A stretch of 64,000 nucleotides of DNA from Marisa cornuarietis (lineage: Eukaryota > Mollusca > Gastropoda > Architaenioglossa > Ampullariidae). The notes beneath the pieces are model-generated. The model made no database searches, was not told the DNA's origin, and worked only from the letters and a program-made list of their open reading frames with translations. Within the stretch, counting starts at the first letter, position 1, and each line of letters starts with the position of its first letter. The stretch covers positions 2,790,001-2,854,000 of the forward strand of contig SMMW01000555.1 in the NCBI GenBank assembly GCA_004794655.1. The letters run 5' to 3'. Of the stretch, positions 1 to 12,279 are shown piece after piece. Made by a program: the position numbers and the translations under genes.

Positions 1-617
1 GATGATGATTTTAAAGCACTTTTTCTGTATGAAGACGTGCTAAATACACTGGACTCAGAGGACTATAAATGAACCGACAGTTTAATTTCAAGAAGAAGAA
101 ACTATTTTGGTAGCGCGATTAATGCGATTGACAAATAGTGGCACAGGAGATAAAATCCTAAAGGGAAGGACGCAGAGACGGTGGGAAAAGGATGGGATTC
201 TTGAGGTATTTACAAAATATGTCTTTTGGGCTTTTTTGAAAGGTTTTAAACTGATCACTGTACTATAAGCAACAGAGGCAATGCATTCCAGACACTGGTG
301 CTAGAGAAGAAACTGTACGGTTCCCACGCTTGTCTCGTAATACGAGAGGTACATGCAGGGAACCCGGAGCAACCCACTATACATGAATATTACCAACATT
401 ACATTATGGACCACAATAAATAGTTTTATTTGAGGCTACTACAAAGCATGAATGCTTTCGATTTAAAGTTTATAAATTGTACATGGCATAGTAAAGACTA
501 ACCCTATTACCCTATAGAGCAGAGGTAAAGACTATCACATCAGCCAATGCTTTTAAGTGATGGTGAGACATGCTCTCTGTTTCCAGCACCTGCCATATTT
601 AAAGGACGTGAAGAAGT
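1..617. other. No gene seen; remnant of a dispersed repeat
   Basis: No convincing coding exon on either strand. Around 170-345 the text (cagagacggtggg, then an aatgcattccagacac block, then a GAGGTACATG block) resembles the body of a non-autonomous repeat common in marine invertebrate genomes and shares the 'gcattcca' block with the repeat at 39.47-40.03 kb. This is pattern recall, not an alignment. Confidence 0.3.
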
Positions 618-2690
618 CTAAAGGTGTGGCAGTGCATACTCAGTTCGGAAAAACAGACACAGGATCGAGAATAAGGGACAGAGTGTATAGACAAGACAGT
701 AACTAAGATGTTTCACCAACTTAGTAACAGTAACCAGATATGTAGCCATTTCAGTGAAATAAGCCGTGGCCTTCGACACACTGATCCTGTCTAAATTATT
801 TAATTTCATTCCGTAATTGGCACCGGCAGGGCTAGATGTAGGGGAGATATGGTGAAGCGCAGCAGAGGTAAACTCACGCCAGCAGAGCCGGTCTTGCGCC
901 AACATGAGAAGGTCCTTCAGTGAACAGCCGGTAATATCCTTCACGTTAGTCAGCCAGCTTCTCTTCTGTTCGCCACGACGTCGACTACCTCCACCGTAAC
1001 CTTGAAAGACCGTCTTCGGCAAGGTGTGATGTCGGACAAAGACTCCTGGGGACTCACCGGGCAGGTGACTAGTTCGTCTTTTTCTCGAACGCTCGGATTC
1101 GTCGCTATTGTTCTGCGAGGAAGGTCCGCGCCTCGCAGCGTACATCATGACTGACACAGTGAGAGACTTGTAGAGCCTGACTTTGGTGCAAAAGTTGACG
1201 CTTTTACTGTCCCTAATGTTGTTTAGTCTGGCCATCGCCGCTGTCACTGCTGTGTCGCTAAGACCTCTATCCAGCGCACAGCCACTGTATTTTGGAAAGG
1301 GTCGCGCCCAGGTACCTAGAGGACTGTGCCTTTTGCTGTTGTACCCGTTCATTGGAATGTCTGCCTTGATAGATCCGATGGTGTTTACCATAAACATTCT
1401 CTTCTCCGTGTTGATCTCCATTCCGTACGCACTCTCACTGGCAGTAAGTTTGTCCGTGAGGGTCTGTAACTCGCTGCTGCTACCCGCCACGAGATCGATG
1501 TCCTCAGCAAAGCGGAGGTTACTGAAAGGCCTCCCCTTGATCAACACGGAGGTATGATGATCATGGAATGTATCACTTGGTTGTTGGAGTACCGAACTCC
1601 TGGAGCCGTCGTACAGTGTTTTGATGGTGCGTACCAAACCTTTTCCCACAGTGAGGGAGCACAGTCCGTTCCATAGCCCCTCCTGCATTACTATGTCGAA
1701 TGCCTTCCTAAAGTTAATACATTTATGGTACATATCTTTACCGTTCTGAAGGTGCTTCTCGATGAGGACTGTTGAAGATCTGCTCCACCGTCATCCTGCC
1801 AGCCCGGAATCCGACCTGTTCCTCAGCTGGTATCTCCACTGCCACCGGCGTGAGACGGTGCTAGGTCACTTTCAGCATAATTTTACTTGGGTGACTGATC
1901 AGTGCAATACTATGTTTTCTTTCTTAGGCAGGGGTAAAACCGCTGACTGGGTCCACGCATGTGGCCTACTATATTACCCAGATCTTCTGGCGCCGTGTGG
2001 TAAGTCTTCACTTTCTTTTCCCCGCCAACTTTGATCAACTCTGTTGGGACATTGTCACTTGTGGCACTTTCCTCCCTTCAGGCTCAGAATAGCCTGTTCG
2101 ACCTCTTCGCGTAAGACTAGCAGGTCATCTTGGTCGGCGTTCGTTTCATGGATATCCTGGAAGATGTTTGGGTCTGTCGTCAACTGGTAGTTTTAAAGCT
2201 CAGTGCAGTACTCCGTCTAGCGGTCTAGGACAGTTTTGCTTTACGAGAGCAGGCGGCCGCCGCTGTCTTCGATTGCAGACTTTTTCTGTTGGTTCTCACT
2301 GGTGAGGGTCTTGAGCAGGCAGAAGGCCTTCCGGTTGTCGCTCCAGGTCACACTGTTGAGGATCTCATTGCATCTCTCATCGATCCAGGCTCCCCTGGCT
2401 GACTTTATGCCTTTCCGTTTCTTGCCATTGACCTCCCTGTAGGCAGCTGCCTTAGGGTTTTTCGGCTTGTCACTCTTTGGGTTTCGGATGTTGTCGCAAA
2501 GGTCGAGAACTTCCTTTATGACTCACAGCTGTTTCTTCGCCTTGGGACGTCCAAAAACCTTTTAGATCGAGGTCAAGATCAACTCCTTGAAATGGTCCGA
2601 GAGGGCACCCACATCGCAGTTAGTAAGTTTCAATGCAAGGAACTTCCCCGTGAGGATATCCTTTTTCAGTACCTCTCGGATAGCCACCCA
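618..2690 (-). pseudogene. Decayed LINE: endonuclease/reverse transcriptase remnant
   Basis: Read on the minus strand this is the C-terminal half of a non-LTR retrotransposon polyprotein. The long open segment at 1733-618 has a degenerate reverse transcriptase catalytic box (FAEDIDLV where FADDIDL is expected) followed by AYGMEINTEK, and then the family's C-terminal linker (GEQKRSWLTNVKDITGCSLKDLL). Higher coordinates (about 2690-1760) give the preceding linker and RT N-terminus, for example KKRKGIKSARGAWIDERC and EEVEQAILSLKGGK, but with several stop codons and frame changes. It is a dead copy, truncated at its 5' end directly against the receptor gene's stop codon. The RTE-like affiliation is a guess from the linker; the clade is not settled. 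The 3' end of the element is not defined here. Confidence 0.8.
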
Positions 2691-2691
2691 T

Positions 2692-3693
2692 CTACATCAC
2701 TTTTTTAGATAAAAGGTTACGACAACAAGAGACAAATTTCCTCATTTCAGTACGAAATTTGTTTCCAGTCAAACAATACACGTAAAAATGAACAGCACTA
2801 TTGCTAATGTGAAGAAGGTGAAGAATAGTGTAAACAGAGAAGCTAAATTTCCTTTCCTTCTTTATTATAGGGGCCAGATGACAAAGATTGTCCGGTGCAG
2901 TTAGCAGAAGGAATGTGATGGACACTGTGATGAGTGTGATAGTCAGCGATGAAGCCTTCTTCTCCCAGACGCTGGGTTGGTCTGCTTGACCAGCTGTCAG
3001 GTGCATGCGTGCCCTTCTCGCTAGTTTCAGTACCCTGCTGACCAGCAGACAGTTGAATACAATCAAGAGTGCGGAGGGAACTAGTGAAGTTATGATGGTG
3101 TCACTCCAGCTCCTCATAACGTAGTACTTTTTAATAAAACTTGGCTTCCACTCGCAGTTGTCGTCTAGCGCCCCGTCAGTTACATTATGGGCAGTACTGC
3201 TGTCAGTTTGTCGAAAAAATTCGAAGCAGTAAATTGATATTATTATTAAACTGACACCACAGATGACAATAACGGACTTTTTGTGTGTACACAATGCTCG
3301 TATGCGATACGGGAAAATAACGCACAGAGTTCTTTGCGCTGTGAGTGCAATCAAGAACCACGACGACAATGCATTGCTGACTGATGCTATCGTTTCAATC
3401 TCGCGATGTTGGCCATCGAAATAGAGGGTGAACTGTACAGGGAGCCACGTGAATAGAAGCAAGTCGAAAATCAGGACGGCCAAGTCTGACATGGCCAGCG
3501 CCATAAAATACACAGCCATTCCTGGCTGCAGCTTTAATCGGCAGCACAACGTAGCGGTCATGAGACATCCAGCTGTGCCAAAGGCAAGCAAAAATGGGGA
3601 ACTGATTTGTACTGTCCAGATCATAGCGTCCCGGTCTTTTTGACTATAGTGATTACAAATGTCGTTCATAGAAACATTTGTTATGTTTTTCAT
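2692..3693 (-). CDS. Rhodopsin-class G-protein-coupled receptor, intronless, orphan
   Basis: A single 333-aa reading frame with seven hydrophobic segments at roughly residues 29-52, 59-86, 102-127, 139-160, 196-221, 249-273 and 285-308. Three N-glycosylation sequons (N3, N6, N170) lie on predicted outer parts. TM2 has the family core LAMSDLAVL. The DRY motif at the end of TM3 is replaced by AQRT (119-122), TM6 has LLLTAPDN in place of the CWxP region, and TM7 ends HISNSAVHFYVY in place of NPxxY. The usual TM3 cysteine is missing; only Cys13 and Cys180 are available outside. Cys323-Cys324 after helix 8 could be palmitoylated. This pattern fits large, single-exon lophotrochozoan peptide or chemosensory receptor families; the ligand cannot be named. 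The start is the first ATG after an in-frame stop. A decayed LINE begins within a few bases of the stop codon, so the last residues may be altered compared with orthologues. Confidence 0.82.
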   Translation of the reverse strand: MKNITNVSMNDICNHYSQKDRDAMIWTVQISSPFLLAFGTAGCLMTATLCCRLKLQPGMAVYFMALAMSDLAVLIFDLLLFTWLPVQFTLYFDGQHREIETIASVSNALSSWFLIALTAQRTLCVIFPYRIRALCTHKKSVIVICGVSLIIISIYCFEFFRQTDSSTAHNVTDGALDDNCEWKPSFIKKYYVMRSWSDTIITSLVPSALLIVFNCLLVSRVLKLARRARMHLTAGQADQPSVWEKKASSLTITLITVSITFLLLTAPDNLCHLAPIIKKERKFSFSVYTILHLLHISNSAVHFYVYCLTGNKFRTEMRKFVSCCRNLLSKKVM

Positions 3694-3881
3694 TATGGGT
3701 AGTATATTTCAGACGAGCTTCTTTCTTGGATCATAACTCGAAATTCACCGAAACCGTCGTTCCTTGCAATGAAACAGTTAGGTCTCAAACTGACAGTCGA
3801 GAGGCTGGCTTCCGAGAACGAAGGTATGCCATTGGTTTGATACCCGTGTGGCGCAACGTTCTTCTCTTTTACCTTTGACAC

Positions 3882-5059
3882 TATCTCAGGTGCGTCTCCT
3901 TGGAATGTGGCTCAAGACTCGAAAAAACGTTTTTACCCAGTGAACATTCTGTGTTTAAAAACCATGATGCAGCAAGGCTGTCCGTGTTTCTTCATTCTGT
4001 AAAGTTGAACACTTTTGTAGGTAGAATAACATAACCTTTTCTTTCCATGTCAGGACCCTCGCATCACAGTTCTTCACGAAGCTCACATTCTGTTATAACA
4101 ATGCTGTCAACTTCATCATATCCAGTTTGATACTCTAACGAAGAAGCAGCACGATTTATTTATAGGCGTGCTTATCAGTCTAACACTTCACTTTAAGGTG
4201 TCGAGAGACTAAGGCATGTGCACTTGTGGTGTTGACCAAGCTGTTCGCTGTGAAATACCGCAACGCAGATAACAAACCTCACAGACATGGAAATAACGGC
4301 GCAAACTTTAATCTCTGGACAAGGTTATTTTACAATGGTAAATGGAAAATACCACAACTTGTTCTCATACCTCGTAGAAGATCACACTAAAGAAGTGAAG
4401 ACCGTTTCATTAGCTTCAGTTAGCTGAGGAAAGAGCCACTAGCCACTGTTTCTAGTCGGTACATTGGTTTCTCTGACATTATTTTGCCAGAGCACGTAGA
4501 AACCTGATCTAACCTAAGAACTAACAAAATTAATAATGGACAAATTCCCTGGCAGAATATATAGGGTTAAAAGTCAGTAATAAAAGCACCTTCTATGGCA
4601 ATGAAAGGGAGACAGTTTAACACCTGTTTTGTAAGATAAACTATTCTGGACAATCCTAGAACAGGCAATAGCTGAAAATTGCACTAAAAATAAAAATTTA
4701 ATACTAAATGAACCTATCATACTATTTGGATATGAAGCAAATTGCCAAATAGATATTACACTAAAGACTATACTATTAGAAGCAAAGTTTGTCATTTTTA
4801 AATGTAAATTAAGGAAGAAACACCCAGACTTAGGAGTTTTTATTGTACAACTAAACAGAAGATACAAGATTGAAGAATTTATCGTGAAATTGCAAGAATT
4901 AACAAAGCGTTGGGCTGACTATATCAATTTTTTATTTGGAATTTAGTTGGAAATTAAGTGGGTAACCTAAAAATCAAACAAACAAACAAAAACAAAAAAC
5001 ATCCATAGTGAACAATGCATCGTACTGTACTTTGTATACCAGTTGACATATGCATATTA
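3882..5059. other. Intergenic, nothing recognised
   Basis: AT-rich sequence with only short chance reading frames. No splice-flanked exon, tRNA or clear repeat was seen. Confidence 0.4.
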
Positions 5060-5860
5060 TTAATATTAATATTAAAGGTAATTTTTATAGCGCCATATCC
5101 CAGCCCTAAGCGCAGGCTCATGGCGCTTTAAAATGATATTAATTATAACAACAATAACCATGATAGGGAGAAATTGAAGAAACCAACCAAGACGACAGGA
5201 AAGAAAAAGGGATAACGCATAGAAACGGGAATAATAATAATACAAAATTGTAGTGCTATCTGATAAATAACTTCAAGAATACGGTACTTCATTATCCAAC
5301 GAGTCTATGAAATCAAACTAACTGCATAAATTGTTTATAAAAAAAAAGTCCTGGCGACAGAAGAAAACTGGAGACCAGATTTGTCTGGGGAGACTGGCCA
5401 CACGTTTCACCGCCGGAGATTTAGAGTTTAGATCTGCAATTGCTTGTCATCCGACAAGTCATCAGAAAGAACAGATCAAGAATGCTGAGGATAAACCTCC
5501 ACATGTCAAAAAAAATGTAGACAGTTTTGCTGCCTCGAGTCATCAAAAAGTTTAGCCACAATGAACATGTTTCATCTCGCTATCGATGTTCACAAACAAG
5601 AAACTGGACTGAGATGAAAATGGCGGCGTGGAAGAAAAGACTGTTAGTCAGCGGATCAACAGAACCCGTAGAAGTGAAACAAAATGTCACAATCAAGAAA
5701 CACAGTCCAGCACATCACTAGGATGACGACAGGTCAATTAATGGACTCGAAAATCAAAATCAGCTTATACAAAGAACAAAATCAAAAGAAATCCGGAGAG
5801 CTAGTCCCATCAAGCCGGTAAGGCGAAGGGACATCACTCTCCTCAAAACATAAATGAATT
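5060..5860. repeat. Dispersed non-autonomous repeat, copy 1
   Basis: Begins with TATAGCGCCATAT and a GGCTCATGGCGCTTTA block and ends with a 'aaggcgaagggacatcactct' type terminus. The same start (CTTGTATAGCGG ... AGGCGCTTCACAAA) and the same end (AGGCAAAGGGACATCACTCT) are found at 39.47-40.03 kb, so the two are copies of one family of about 550-800 bp. No coding capacity was seen. Class unknown. Confidence 0.55.
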
Positions 5861-6799
5861 AGCCTTTTTAATCTCTCCTCAGTGCAACATTTTATGTTTT
5901 GCTTAGAAATAAACAATTTCATAACAATTTAGAAAACATTTAAATGAGGAAGGCATCTTTCCAAGTACTAACTTATGCTGCTATAGGTACAATGGTTCAA
6001 CCACTTCAATAAATTTTAGTCTCTTATTCAAGTTTCTTGGCAGCTTTTTTTCTCCACCTGCTACATACCTATATATTGATACTGGCAGAAAAGCAAAGCA
6101 TTAAATAACAGTTTCTGATTTTCTATTTTCCTGCACAATTATCTAGACTCTAGAGTGTATTTGAGGAAAACATGAGAAAGAAGGAATCTATGGAACTGGT
6201 GGAAAGTGATGAAGTGTAAGTGTTTATAACATTTGTGTGAATGATGTAACAAAGATCTGTTGTACATTATGTTGGTGTACCTGAGTCTGTGCCAAGTGCT
6301 TTTTAAAATATGTTTATTGCATATGCATATGCAAGTTTGGACTAATAGTCGGATATTGTGTGGAAAAATCTGGATGGTCATTCTAATAGTTACTTTGTAT
6401 TAGAATTTTATTACGTAATGAGGTAAAGCTTTTTGTACTGTGTGGAATTACTCTTTTCTCCTCCCTACCCCTACCTCTCCACTTCAGAATCTCTTTTCTA
6501 TCCTGCACTGGTCTCTTATACAGATTTATGAACGAAGTTATGTTAACTACTTACTGAAATAACAAAAATAATTAATTAAAAATCTTATTACACCTTGAGG
6601 TTTACTTGTCGGGGGATAACAACCTGCAGAATTTACTAGCATGTAGCAATGCCCAATGTGTTTTAATATCCAAGCTCTTACAAAGATCACATCAACTTTC
6701 TTACTTCTACACAAATATGCTGGTTAATTAGAACCTTGTCGCTTATTTACCTCTCGTTAATAAAGAATTGTCATTGTCATTGTATATCGCAAGGAACTT
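5861..6799. other. Intergenic, nothing recognised
   Basis: AT-rich. The only long frame on the minus strand (6381-6139) has no family resemblance and is probably chance. Confidence 0.4.
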
Positions 6800-6968
6800 C
6801 TGCAGTTGACCAAGCTGGCGGGAATGGGCGCCTAACTCCGTAGAGGGTTGGGGAAGGTAAAGCAGCGAAGGAGAGGAGATAGGCACTGCCCTTAGGTTAA
6901 GCTGGTCCCGAGAAATGGGAGTTCTCTAACACCTCACTTCCTAACAACCTTTCACCTTACCTTATCAG
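6800..6968 (+). repeat. SINE core, head missing
   Basis: The stretch from 'aagctggcgggaatgggc' through 'agagggttggggaaggtaaa' and 'cccgagaaatgggag' to 'acctttcaccttacctt' matches, on the opposite strand, the body of the complete SINE at 32.18-32.45 kb. The tRNA-like head is not recognisable here, so this is a 5'-truncated or decayed copy. Confidence 0.7.
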
Positions 6969-8252
6969 CTTTGCGCGAGATGTCTATCACAATGGTTATC
7001 GTCTAAGTGTGTTGCTTGTGTTTGTCGTTCTAAAATGCGTTGCCACGGACAAATGTGAATTCTTTAACACAGACACTCGCTCACAAACCAAACTTAAATA
7101 GAAAGTGGACATATATCAGCAATCCTTTATTGACAGCTTACTTTAAGTGCTGAAAGGTACTTGTACACTTTGTTGATCTGAATCGGGTACTACATGGATA
7201 AACTGCAAAGGGCGTTATTCCGTGTCTTTTTCTTCTAAAATCTCTGTGCCTTTACCAAGCGCTAGTCTTTAAATATTAGGGTGCTCACATGGGTTCGATG
7301 AGTCATTATCTGCGCCTTCACAAAAAAGGTTTTCTGGTTGACAAAATGTCTCAGAATGTGCTCGATGAGCTGGTAAAGTTTTCTAGTAAACCCATCACTT
7401 AGAAACTACAGTGCTATGTCTTGTCTATCCAGCACAAGTAACCTTATGTTCGGGTTAGCACTTGATGCAGTAGTTACGTTAAAAAGTGGTTCTCCTCTGA
7501 ATCAGATACATTAAATCTTTAACAACACTGATTGCAGTCTACTGTTTTACATTTTCTGTTAGCTCGTCTGTCGTTGAGAGACTGGTTCATTTGTCATTAT
7601 ACCCTGACCTATCAGCTAGCTATACAACACACTTAATATCAGTTTTATTACTGTACAAAGCTTTATTCATCATTCGATATAATGGCTCTAGTACAAGAAG
7701 AAGAAGCAGCAGCTGAAGAGAGGAGAGAAATAGAGATTAATGATTTTCATGTGGTAACTTAAAAGCACCCATAATTAAAGTCTAGACTTGAACTGTCGGA
7801 AGTAAAGAAGAGAACCTTAGAGAAGTGTTTGATGAGAAAACGCAGGAGCATTGTAACAATGACCATTTGAGAAAGACGAAGCAGACAAATTAAAAAAAAA
7901 TCGATAATGTCAGTCCCAGCATACTTTCCTTGGATACAAAGAAGAGACACACGATAACTTTCCACATCTATCTCTCAAACCAAGCACCAAAGGTCGTGGA
8001 TTATGCAACCACCGGGCATCTGGAAATCTAACTCAGATGGGCACGATACAAGACAGCAGACATCATTGTCATCTGACGGACATAAAAAGATAACAGATCT
8101 TTGGTGTCCTCTTCACCCCCTTTTATTTGCAAACATTTTAGCAGGATGTTCAAAGTGGCTAGATGAAACTCGACCATGAAACCGTTTCAGATTGGAGGTC
8201 ATGTCAAACAGCGCTCCTTGTCGACTGCAAGAACATCTAAGCACTTAGAGGT
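6969..8252. other. Intergenic, nothing firm
   Basis: A short glutamate-rich frame starts at an ATG at 7684 (MALVQEEEAAAEERREIEIN, then stop within 26 codons). It has no downstream continuation and was not accepted as a gene. The remainder shows no recognisable feature. Confidence 0.35.
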
Positions 8253-8522
8253 CTGGGGCCAGTTGCACAACACATTTCTAATTTTAAACACTTTTAGGCC
8301 TTAACTCTATTTAGATAATTATTTTAAAGTGCACATTACAATTTTAGAATTTTCAAAACTAAAACTGCTTTAAGTAAGATAAAGTTGTTTAAGTCTGACT
8401 TTCCGTCCTGTCAGTACAATTTTTTGTATGTTTTTCTGCAACGCATCAAAATGGCTAAGAAGAGATTTTGATTCTTTAGAACAGTTTTAAGGTTTAGAAA
8501 CGTGTTGTGCAACTGGCCCCAG
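8253..8522. mobile_element. MITE with 28-bp terminal inverted repeats
   Basis: The left end CTGGGGCCAGTTGCACAACA (8253-) and the right end (reading inward from 8522 on the minus strand) are the same for about 28 bases with one mismatch, enclosing an AT-rich 270-bp body without coding capacity. This is the structure of a miniature inverted-repeat DNA transposon. The GGGGCCAGTTGCACAA terminus recalls known animal DNA-transposon ends, but the superfamily was not settled because a clean target duplication was not visible. Confidence 0.75.
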
Positions 8523-9999
8523 GCATGGAAACTTGTACTGCGCTTGCTTATCTCTCTCAAAATATTCAGCAGACGACGTTTGAGACTTTTGTCTTTTGAT
8601 AAATACTGTCATCGTAGTATTTTCATGATGAGCTTTTTTTAACGAATGAATACATTTTCTGCGGTATTGATTATCATGGCGAAACGATGTAATGTTACCA
8701 TACAAACATTTATTTTCGCTACTAAGTGCTTCCCTACATTTTATGTTTGGCTTCCGACATATTGATTTCAATACTCGAATAACAGTGCAGCTCGCAGGAT
8801 AAAAAAAACAGATAAAAATAATAAGAAGTAACGACGGCTTGTTGATGCAATCAGCGGAACGAGATGACCTTTAAGTCTGATTTAAGGTAAATATAAAAGA
8901 AAAATCCTCCTTACTTTAATCATCGATCAGAGTTGTGTTAGTTCTTTTTTTAACTTTTAAAGGTGTGACAAAGGAAGGTAATAAACAAGATCCCCCCCCC
9001 CACTTACAATTCAGTATTTGTGTTTACCCCATTACACCCAAGTAAGATATTTAATGTTCAGAAGTTAACATGGCGTAAAGAAATGGTGATGATGATAAAG
9101 ATAGCGGAAAAGCATTGGGATTTCATGTGCTTTCATGACAGACCCGGTCACTATCAATTGTTTCCTGGGAGTAAACTTTATGACAAGATGTCATCGTTAT
9201 GAGACCTGTGAAGACTAGACCAGACAAGAGAAGACAAAAAGTTTATTCGTAATCCATTTTGAGCATTAGGGTGCAATAAGCAAATGTAGAGATCAAAGTA
9301 TTAATAACACAAATTTGAAATAAAGTATTATTTAAAAAGCAAATAAATAAAATACTGTAATCTCTATTCACTAATCTTCAATTAAAAAAAACTATTATGG
9401 CATTCAAAGATCACAGAAATTACCTCTGTCGAGACTAGAATAGAATGATAAAAAGCAAATAAGCATATCCAAATAATTCCCAAGATCAAGGGTTAACATT
9501 TTGACGAACAAACAGGACTAACATTTACATCCATGGTGAATAATATATATTCTGAAAGATATCACAAAAAACTATAAACTACTACAATAAAAATGTAGGT
9601 CTTAATCCTTCATTGAAAATAATGCTAATAGCATGATTTAGGAGTTCAGCCAGGTAAGAAATTAATGTGCGTACATTTTCCCTCTGGCTCCAAGCAAATA
9701 AACAAGATGTATGTTCGGCAGAGACCTATGACAATAGTTTTGTATGCAGGGTCATTATTGGCTACAATAGTTTATCTTCCCTAAAGAGCTGTTCTATCGC
9801 TGATTGTTTGCACTCATTCGATTCTTCATTGTGATCCTTCATTTTACAGTAGCTGCCTTTTTGAGCAGATTTAAAAATAACAATCTAATACTTCCTCCAA
9901 GCAATAAAAGTAATACAGAAACAATGACTGTGGTGCCTCACTGGGGGTTTGATTTTAACATCGTTCTTCTAAACAGACAGAAACAGAAATTCATATTGG
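8523..9999. other. Downstream flank of CMPK2, no gene seen
   Basis: Contains an 11-C run at about 8992-9001 and AT-rich sequence. A minus-strand AATAAA (plus 9242-9247) could be a distant polyadenylation signal for CMPK2, but no closer one was found and this is uncertain. Confidence 0.3.
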
Positions 10000-10149
10000 T
10001 CATTTGATGATCTTATGTGCCCGTAATTCAGACATGGCTTTGTCCACCACTTCTTCCTTTGTTCCGTCAGCGTCTACCTCAACAACTGCAGGCTCCAACA
10101 TTCCTCTGTAGGCCTTCAATAATCTGTAACAAGCAAACGCTGGTAATAT

Positions 10150-10187
<38 letters not shown>

Positions 10188-11886
10188 AAAGCGCTGATTA
10201 TATAATCCTTACTTGTATGTGCACTAAGCCGGTGGTAGTTTTCATGCAAACTGTGTATATATTCGAAATAATTTTACACGCTGATTACTCGATTAGTGAT
10301 GAAAGGGTTGACCATGCCCAAGAGTCCACGTCACAGAGCAAAATGAACATTTTGTCTGTTCCTACAGTATTCATATGTTCTAATAAAAGTGACAAGTACA
10401 AGAATAAGGATATGTAGGTACGCAGTATCACATCTCTACACATGCTTTTACTTACCTTTGCTAAGCGCTTTCTGACTAACTCATTTCTATGACATAATAA
10501 GACCCTTCGCAATGATCGACAAGAAAACTGATTTCACTACTGAAGATCTGCACTTAAAACAAAAAACAAACTAAATAAATTAATAACCTAACGTCTCTGA
10601 TGAAAGCAGATTATCAAACAAACCTGTTCCGAAATTCCCGGTCTCTGGCGAGATTCTTCTCCTCAAGCGTCGCCTTCTCTCCGTCGCGCTTATTGAGTCT
10701 TGCCAGTCTGACCTCCTCTGTGACGGTCAGGAAGATGACCAGACTGGGCTGCGGCAAGTCCTTGGGCCAGCGGTAATCACGGTGATTTTCCGTAGGCATG
10801 TCAGCGCTGCTTGCTTCGTTCGCAATGCCGTAGGCTGCACTGCTATGCCAGTGTCTTAGTGGGGAAAAAAATGCAAGCTAAGAATAACGAAACATTTTAA
10901 TGTCTATGACAGAAATATGTATGCACAAAGAAACTTTAGTTAGCTTGGCAAACAACAGCCAATGGTGTTTGAAAACGCTGGAAAAATAGCATTTGTTATC
11001 TCTATGCCTTATTTTTTTTCCTTCTATTTCTTTCCACATTCAGTAATGCTAAGGCATGGTGAGACCAGTTGTTGACACTGTGCTGAATAAACCCTCTCAT
11101 TCCTTACTTCTCTTACCCACAAAGCCACCGTCTAGCTGATAAAGAAAGGAAGGAGGTAAATCTTATCCATTTAGCTATTTGGAAATAAAATATATTTTGA
11201 CATGTTTTAGCAAGTAGATCGGTCATTAGTTTGTTGCTGGCTGGTCGGTCGGTCGGTCGGTCGGTCGGTCGGTCATTTTGTATCCCAAAAGCTGCCTGAT
11301 CTTTTCGGATGAAAACCAAAGCATGCATATTATACAATACGTCCTCTAAACTAAACTCCGAGCGATGCGACTTACTTCAAGTTTATTGCGGGTGTTAATA
11401 ACACGCAAGTTGGAAAAGAAAATGGCCTTTAAGATAAAAATAAAAAAGATGTTGCCTGTTGCATCTTATGATTTTAAAAAAAGGTACGCACCTGTCTAAA
11501 ACTACAGCACATCTCTCGCACTCTTTTGCCATGAGTTCTGCGGCTAAGTAGTTACCCAGGGTGTAATAGGCTCTGCGCACTATCTCCGGTTGTTTGTCAA
11601 AGAACTCCCGCATAGGCCGAATAACTTCCATTGGTGAATGGAAACTCTTGCCGTTCAACTTTCTTGCTAGTTCTTGAACCAAAGTCGTTTTCCCTGAAAC
11701 GTTTGTTATTTCTTGATATGAGCATTAAATAGGACATAAATATGGGAATATTTATGTGGGATATGGAAATATTTATGTAGTCAATATGGGAACATGTAAT
11801 AATCAGCTTCATTTGAGCTCGAGAGAAGAGGATCCCAAGGGAGAGAAGAGAAAAAAGAGTGGTTCTATGCATTGATGGATTGATAA

Positions 11887-11964
<78 letters not shown>

Positions 11965-12190
11965 GCAAAAAATAGCAAACACAGCACAAGCATAGAACAA
12001 AACGAAGAAGCGTTTGATAAAACGAGAACATTCTATTCTGCTTTACCCGCTCCATCCATTCCTTCGACAACAATTAGAGGGTGTTTCAGATCATCCTTCG
12101 ACTTTACCGTCGGCCTGCTTTCCTTCAAATCAGGCACCTCATTCAGGACGGTCCTCCAGAGATCCTTTACTTGACTAAACTCACACTGAA

Positions 12191-12279
<89 letters not shown>

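Noticed and set aside
3693..3881. Frame immediately upstream of the GPCR, overlapping its start (TAATG)
   Set aside because: Eukaryotic context, no family resemblance; at most an upstream frame in the 5' UTR.
7684..7761. Glutamate-rich frame starting MALVQEEEAAAEERRE
   Set aside because: Only 26 codons, no continuation on either side; similarity to a transposase N-terminus is too weak.
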